Assembly (NCBI RefSeq): GCF_036711975.1
Contig: NC_091966.1
Coordinates: 15,631,501 to 15,695,500, forward strand
DNA: 64,000 nt
Source of the DNA: Onthophagus taurus
Lineage: Eukaryota > Arthropoda > Insecta > Coleoptera > Scarabaeidae
Reading direction: 5' to 3'
This document shows positions 61,289 to 64,000 of the stretch, piece by piece. The translations under genes were made by a program, and so were the position numbers. Below the pieces are notes generated by a model that saw only the letters and a program-made list of their open reading frames with translations, searched no databases and was not told the origin of the DNA. Every line of letters begins with the position of its first letter. Position 1 is the stretch's first letter.

Positions 61289-62221
61289 ATTTAATGTGAT
61301 AATAATAAGCCTGTTTATTATTTATTATTATTTTTTATTATCTTGGACATAGGATTTATTTTTTTGGAATACTAAACGTAAGATTACGTACGTTTATGGC
61401 TACATAAACAGGACAGACCGCCCGCGTGTGCGCTACATCTTAACATTTCGTTTGCGGTTGCGAAAAAAACTTTCTCTCCTACACTTGAAGGAGTAACGTC
61501 GTGTTCTGTTGTAAATATTTCATAGTCGACTCGTGGCTAGATGCGCACTGTTTCCGTTAATTCCTCAGTTTATCTACTACGTATTTTCGGTTTATTTCCA
61601 CTAAATTCTGAGCGATTATAATTAGCTTTTTTAATTGTTAGACGTACATTTCGCGATAAAATATAAAACTTTTTTGACATTGGTGACAGATGTTCGAACT
61701 GATGATTAAACTGTCAAAATTCAAAATAGTGTGAAGTTAGATTTACATTATAATATTTGCTATACTATTAATTAAAAGTTATTTAATTATAAATACGAAG
61801 ACGAAAAAAGTTAATTTATATAAGTAAATATTTACACCTACAGTAATATAATTAAATCGAAAATATTTTAATACCGACTTTTAGTAATCTTTCTCAATAA
61901 TAGATGGCAGCACTTTTTTTTATGAAAAATATTGAATTAATAATTATCAATTTATTTATAAAAATTAATTAAATAATCTTATTCGTTAATAATTAGCAAT
62001 TTAAAACCAAAAATTTAACTAACTATTAAATGTATTAATTAAATGATACGCCTCTGATTAAAAAGTTACAACATAACAATATTAGTCAAAGTTAAAAATA
62101 ACTATTATAAGGAGGAAGCGATAAAATGAAATCCAGGTTGAGGTTAAGTAATAACAGCTGTTTTATGTCAATTTATGATTAACCTAACCTATAAGGCTGC
62201 AAATTCTAACCTAAATAAATA
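61289..62221. promoter_or_regulatory. Shared upstream region of gcl (minus) and cox18 (plus)
   Basis: 933 bases separate the two start codons. The stretch 61400-61560 is GC-richer than the surroundings; the half next to cox18 is very AT-rich and contains CCTAACCTATAAGG at about 62180. A common bidirectional promoter is possible but two separate ones are equally compatible. Confidence 0.45.
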
Positions 62222-63362
62222 ATGAACGTAATACGCGGTAGTAATTTATTAAAAACCTGTGTTCAAAAACATACTTCACACTTAGGACTTCTTACTACGT
62301 TTAATAAAAATGATTTTTATTCATCAAACCAACAAAAACGATCGTTTTCGGTAGAGTCTACAATAAGAGCACAATCAGGATTTTTTAAGACACTCTCTGA
62401 AAGTACTCCAGTTGAATATATACAAAGTTTTTTACTCCAAGTACACGATAAATCTGGATTACCATGGTGGGCTACAATAATTTGTACTACAATTTTACTT
62501 AGATCTTGTGTTACTTTACCTTTTGCGATTTACCAACAAAGAATATTAGCAAAATATGGGAATTTATCAATGGAAATGCCTGCTATTGTAGAAGAATTAA
62601 AAAAGGAGATGCATGTTGCTGTACGAAGGTTTGAATGGGATGAGAAAACAGCTCAATATTATTATAGAAAATCAGTAATGTGCTATAACATAAAAAGGAT
62701 TTAACTATTTATTAAATTTAATTTGTTTAGGTCAAGAAACAGTGGAATAACTTAATAATAAGAGATAATTGCCATCCATTAAAAGCTGGAATATTATTAA
62801 TATTTCAAATCCCATTGTGGATATCTTACTCAGTGAGCTTAAGAAATTTAGTTTATGAACTACCAGTAACGGATGTTCAATCACAAATAACATTCACTGA
62901 GTTATGTGTGGGTGGATTTGGATGGATACCAAATTTAGTAGAAGTGGATAGTTCATTAATTTTACCAGTATTTTTAGGATTAATTAATTTAACAATAATT
63001 GAAATCCAAGCTTTAGCTAAAGTAAACCCTCCTGGTAAACTCCAAAAAATATTCACAAACTTTTTTAGATTAGTGAGTATTGGAATGATTCCTTTAGCTG
63101 CAAATGTACCATCAGTAAGTAAATTTTATTAAGATATTTTATCAATTCATATCAATTCTTATATTTTTTGAATTTTTAGTGTTTAACTTTATATTGGACT
63201 ACATCAAGCGCTTTTGGATTGGCACAAAATTTAGTTTTAATGTCGCCTAAAATAAAGAGATTTGTTGGTATACCATTAACAAAGAATGAATTGCAGGAGC
63301 CTTACAGTTTTGTTTATGACAAACTTAAAAATAAGTTATCTAAAATACCTGGTTTTAAATAA
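62222..63362 (+). CDS. cox18: COX18, mitochondrial Oxa1/YidC-family insertase, 3 exons, 339 residues
   Basis: Exons 62222-62674, 62731-63114 and 63180-63362 join in frame with GT/AG borders. A basic, acid-poor N-terminus of about 40 residues (MNVIRGSNLLKTCVQKH) fits a mitochondrial presequence. Helix 1 is at about 81-104 (LPWWATIICTTILLRSCVTL), followed by a matrix loop. Further helices are in exon 2 (ILLIFQIPLWISYSVSLRNL and a segment near LVSIGMIPLAANVPS) and in exon 3 (CLTLYWTTSSAFGLAQNLVL). This layout and the LYWTTSS motif mark the Oxa1/YidC family, COX18 branch. The family member inserts the C-terminal part of COX2 into the inner membrane for cytochrome oxidase assembly. The length matches the human protein closely. 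An AATAAA overlaps the stop region. Confidence 0.93.
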
Positions 63363-63700
63363 ATAAATTCTTTTTATTATTAAAGAAAAACATTATTGCT
63401 TTGAATTAGAATTATTGAATCAATTTAATTGAAGTTAATGACCATTTTATCTGATTATAACTAAAATATTCATCAAGCTATAATCTCAAATAACACTCTT
63501 TAACATTGCACTGATCAAAAATCGAAAAATATCTATAATTAGAAAATGATATACAATTGTATATGATTCTGATTCTCTTATGATTATCAAGGAAAGGCTA
63601 ATTTATTAATTATATGCAAACTTATATCTCAAAAAGCCTCTCAAAAAAATGGCGAAGTAATTTGGTTTTAGAAATAAAACTAGAAACTTTTGATTATATA
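63363..63700. other. 3' flank of cox18
   Basis: AT-rich; nothing recognised before the MITE. Confidence 0.35.
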
Positions 63701-63980
63701 CAGGTGTCCCGTATCTTCCGCATCAGAGCATTATACGGTTGAAGGATGCAGTATTCTGAAGCGATTTTTCTAATAAATTTTTTTTCACGGGAACTGTTTA
63801 ATGTTATCCGCTATTGTCCAATAGCGGACGACTATGATTCACCGAAAAAGTTGATTTCTCTTTCCGTGTCGAATCTACGATTTGCTATGAGTAGCTATGA
63901 TTTGCTCTGAGCAAAATCGCTTCAGAATAATGTATCCTTCAACCGTATAATGCTCTGATGGGGAAGATACGGGGCACTTG
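63701..63980. mobile_element. 280-bp MITE, TA target
   Basis: TA on both sides. The left end CAGGTGTCCCGTATCTTCC and the right end GGAAGATACGGGGCACTTG are inverted, with pairing over about 70 bases (GCATTATACGGTTGAAGGAT). A central palindrome CCGCTATTG/CAATAGCGG lies at about 63809-63829. Non-coding, probably a Tc1/mariner-type miniature. Confidence 0.85.
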
Positions 63981-64000
63981 TATACAATATCAGTGTAGCC

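Noticed and set aside
62222..62704. 160-residue protein ending at 62704
   Set aside because: It reads past the splice donor at 62675; joined exons give a full-length COX18.
1..64000. CRISPR arrays, operons or bacterial gene clusters
   Set aside because: None seen. The genes have spliceosomal introns and the repeats are transposons or satellite, as in an animal nuclear genome.

Overview
This is AT-rich eukaryotic nuclear DNA, most likely from an insect. The ZAD-type zinc-finger gene (an arthropod family), short-intron genes and the repeat mixture (Jockey/CR1-like LINEs, RTE-type LINE debris, Penelope-like, Copia, hAT and Tc1/mariner elements) all fit a beetle or a similar insect. The species cannot be named from the sequence alone.

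Six protein-coding genes can be rebuilt exon by exon. They are a small secreted protein (minus strand, 3.1-3.7 kb); a short-chain dehydrogenase/reductase of the farnesol dehydrogenase/DHRS11 type (plus, 11.1-12.1 kb); a ZAD-C2H2 zinc-finger factor spread over 15 kb (plus, 17.8-32.9 kb); an unrecognised 77-residue protein (minus, 40.3-40.6 kb); germ cell-less, a BTB adaptor (minus, 50.5-61.3 kb); and the mitochondrial inner-membrane insertase COX18 (plus, 62.2-63.4 kb). gcl and cox18 are head to head and share a 0.93 kb upstream region. The genes have no evident pathway in common.

Layout: 1-2.5 kb LINE and Penelope-like remnants; 3.1-3.7 kb secreted gene; 4.85-7.62 kb satellite array with a 356-bp dimeric repeat, interrupted by a 251-bp insert carrying a hammerhead-ribozyme-like motif; 8.4-10.5 kb LINE; 11-12 kb SDR gene; 12.9-16.6 kb three antisense LINEs; 17.8-32.9 kb the ZAD gene, whose introns hold a MITE, a LINE tail, a 606-bp hAT element with perfect 8-bp target duplications, and a Copia element nested in a Tc1/mariner-like element; 32.9-40.3 kb mostly featureless AT-rich spacer; 41.9-49 kb a pile of LINEs, a foldback transposon and a Gypsy fragment; 50.5-61.3 kb gcl, whose 9.25 kb intron contains four DNA transposons, two of them splitting one old LINE; 62.2-63.4 kb cox18; and a MITE at the right end.

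I found no defence system, CRISPR array or biosynthetic cluster. The most unusual material is structural: the hammerhead-like insert in the satellite, two foldback Tc1/mariner elements that carry an inverted second copy of one end, and nested insertions whose order can be read from target duplications and restored reading frames.
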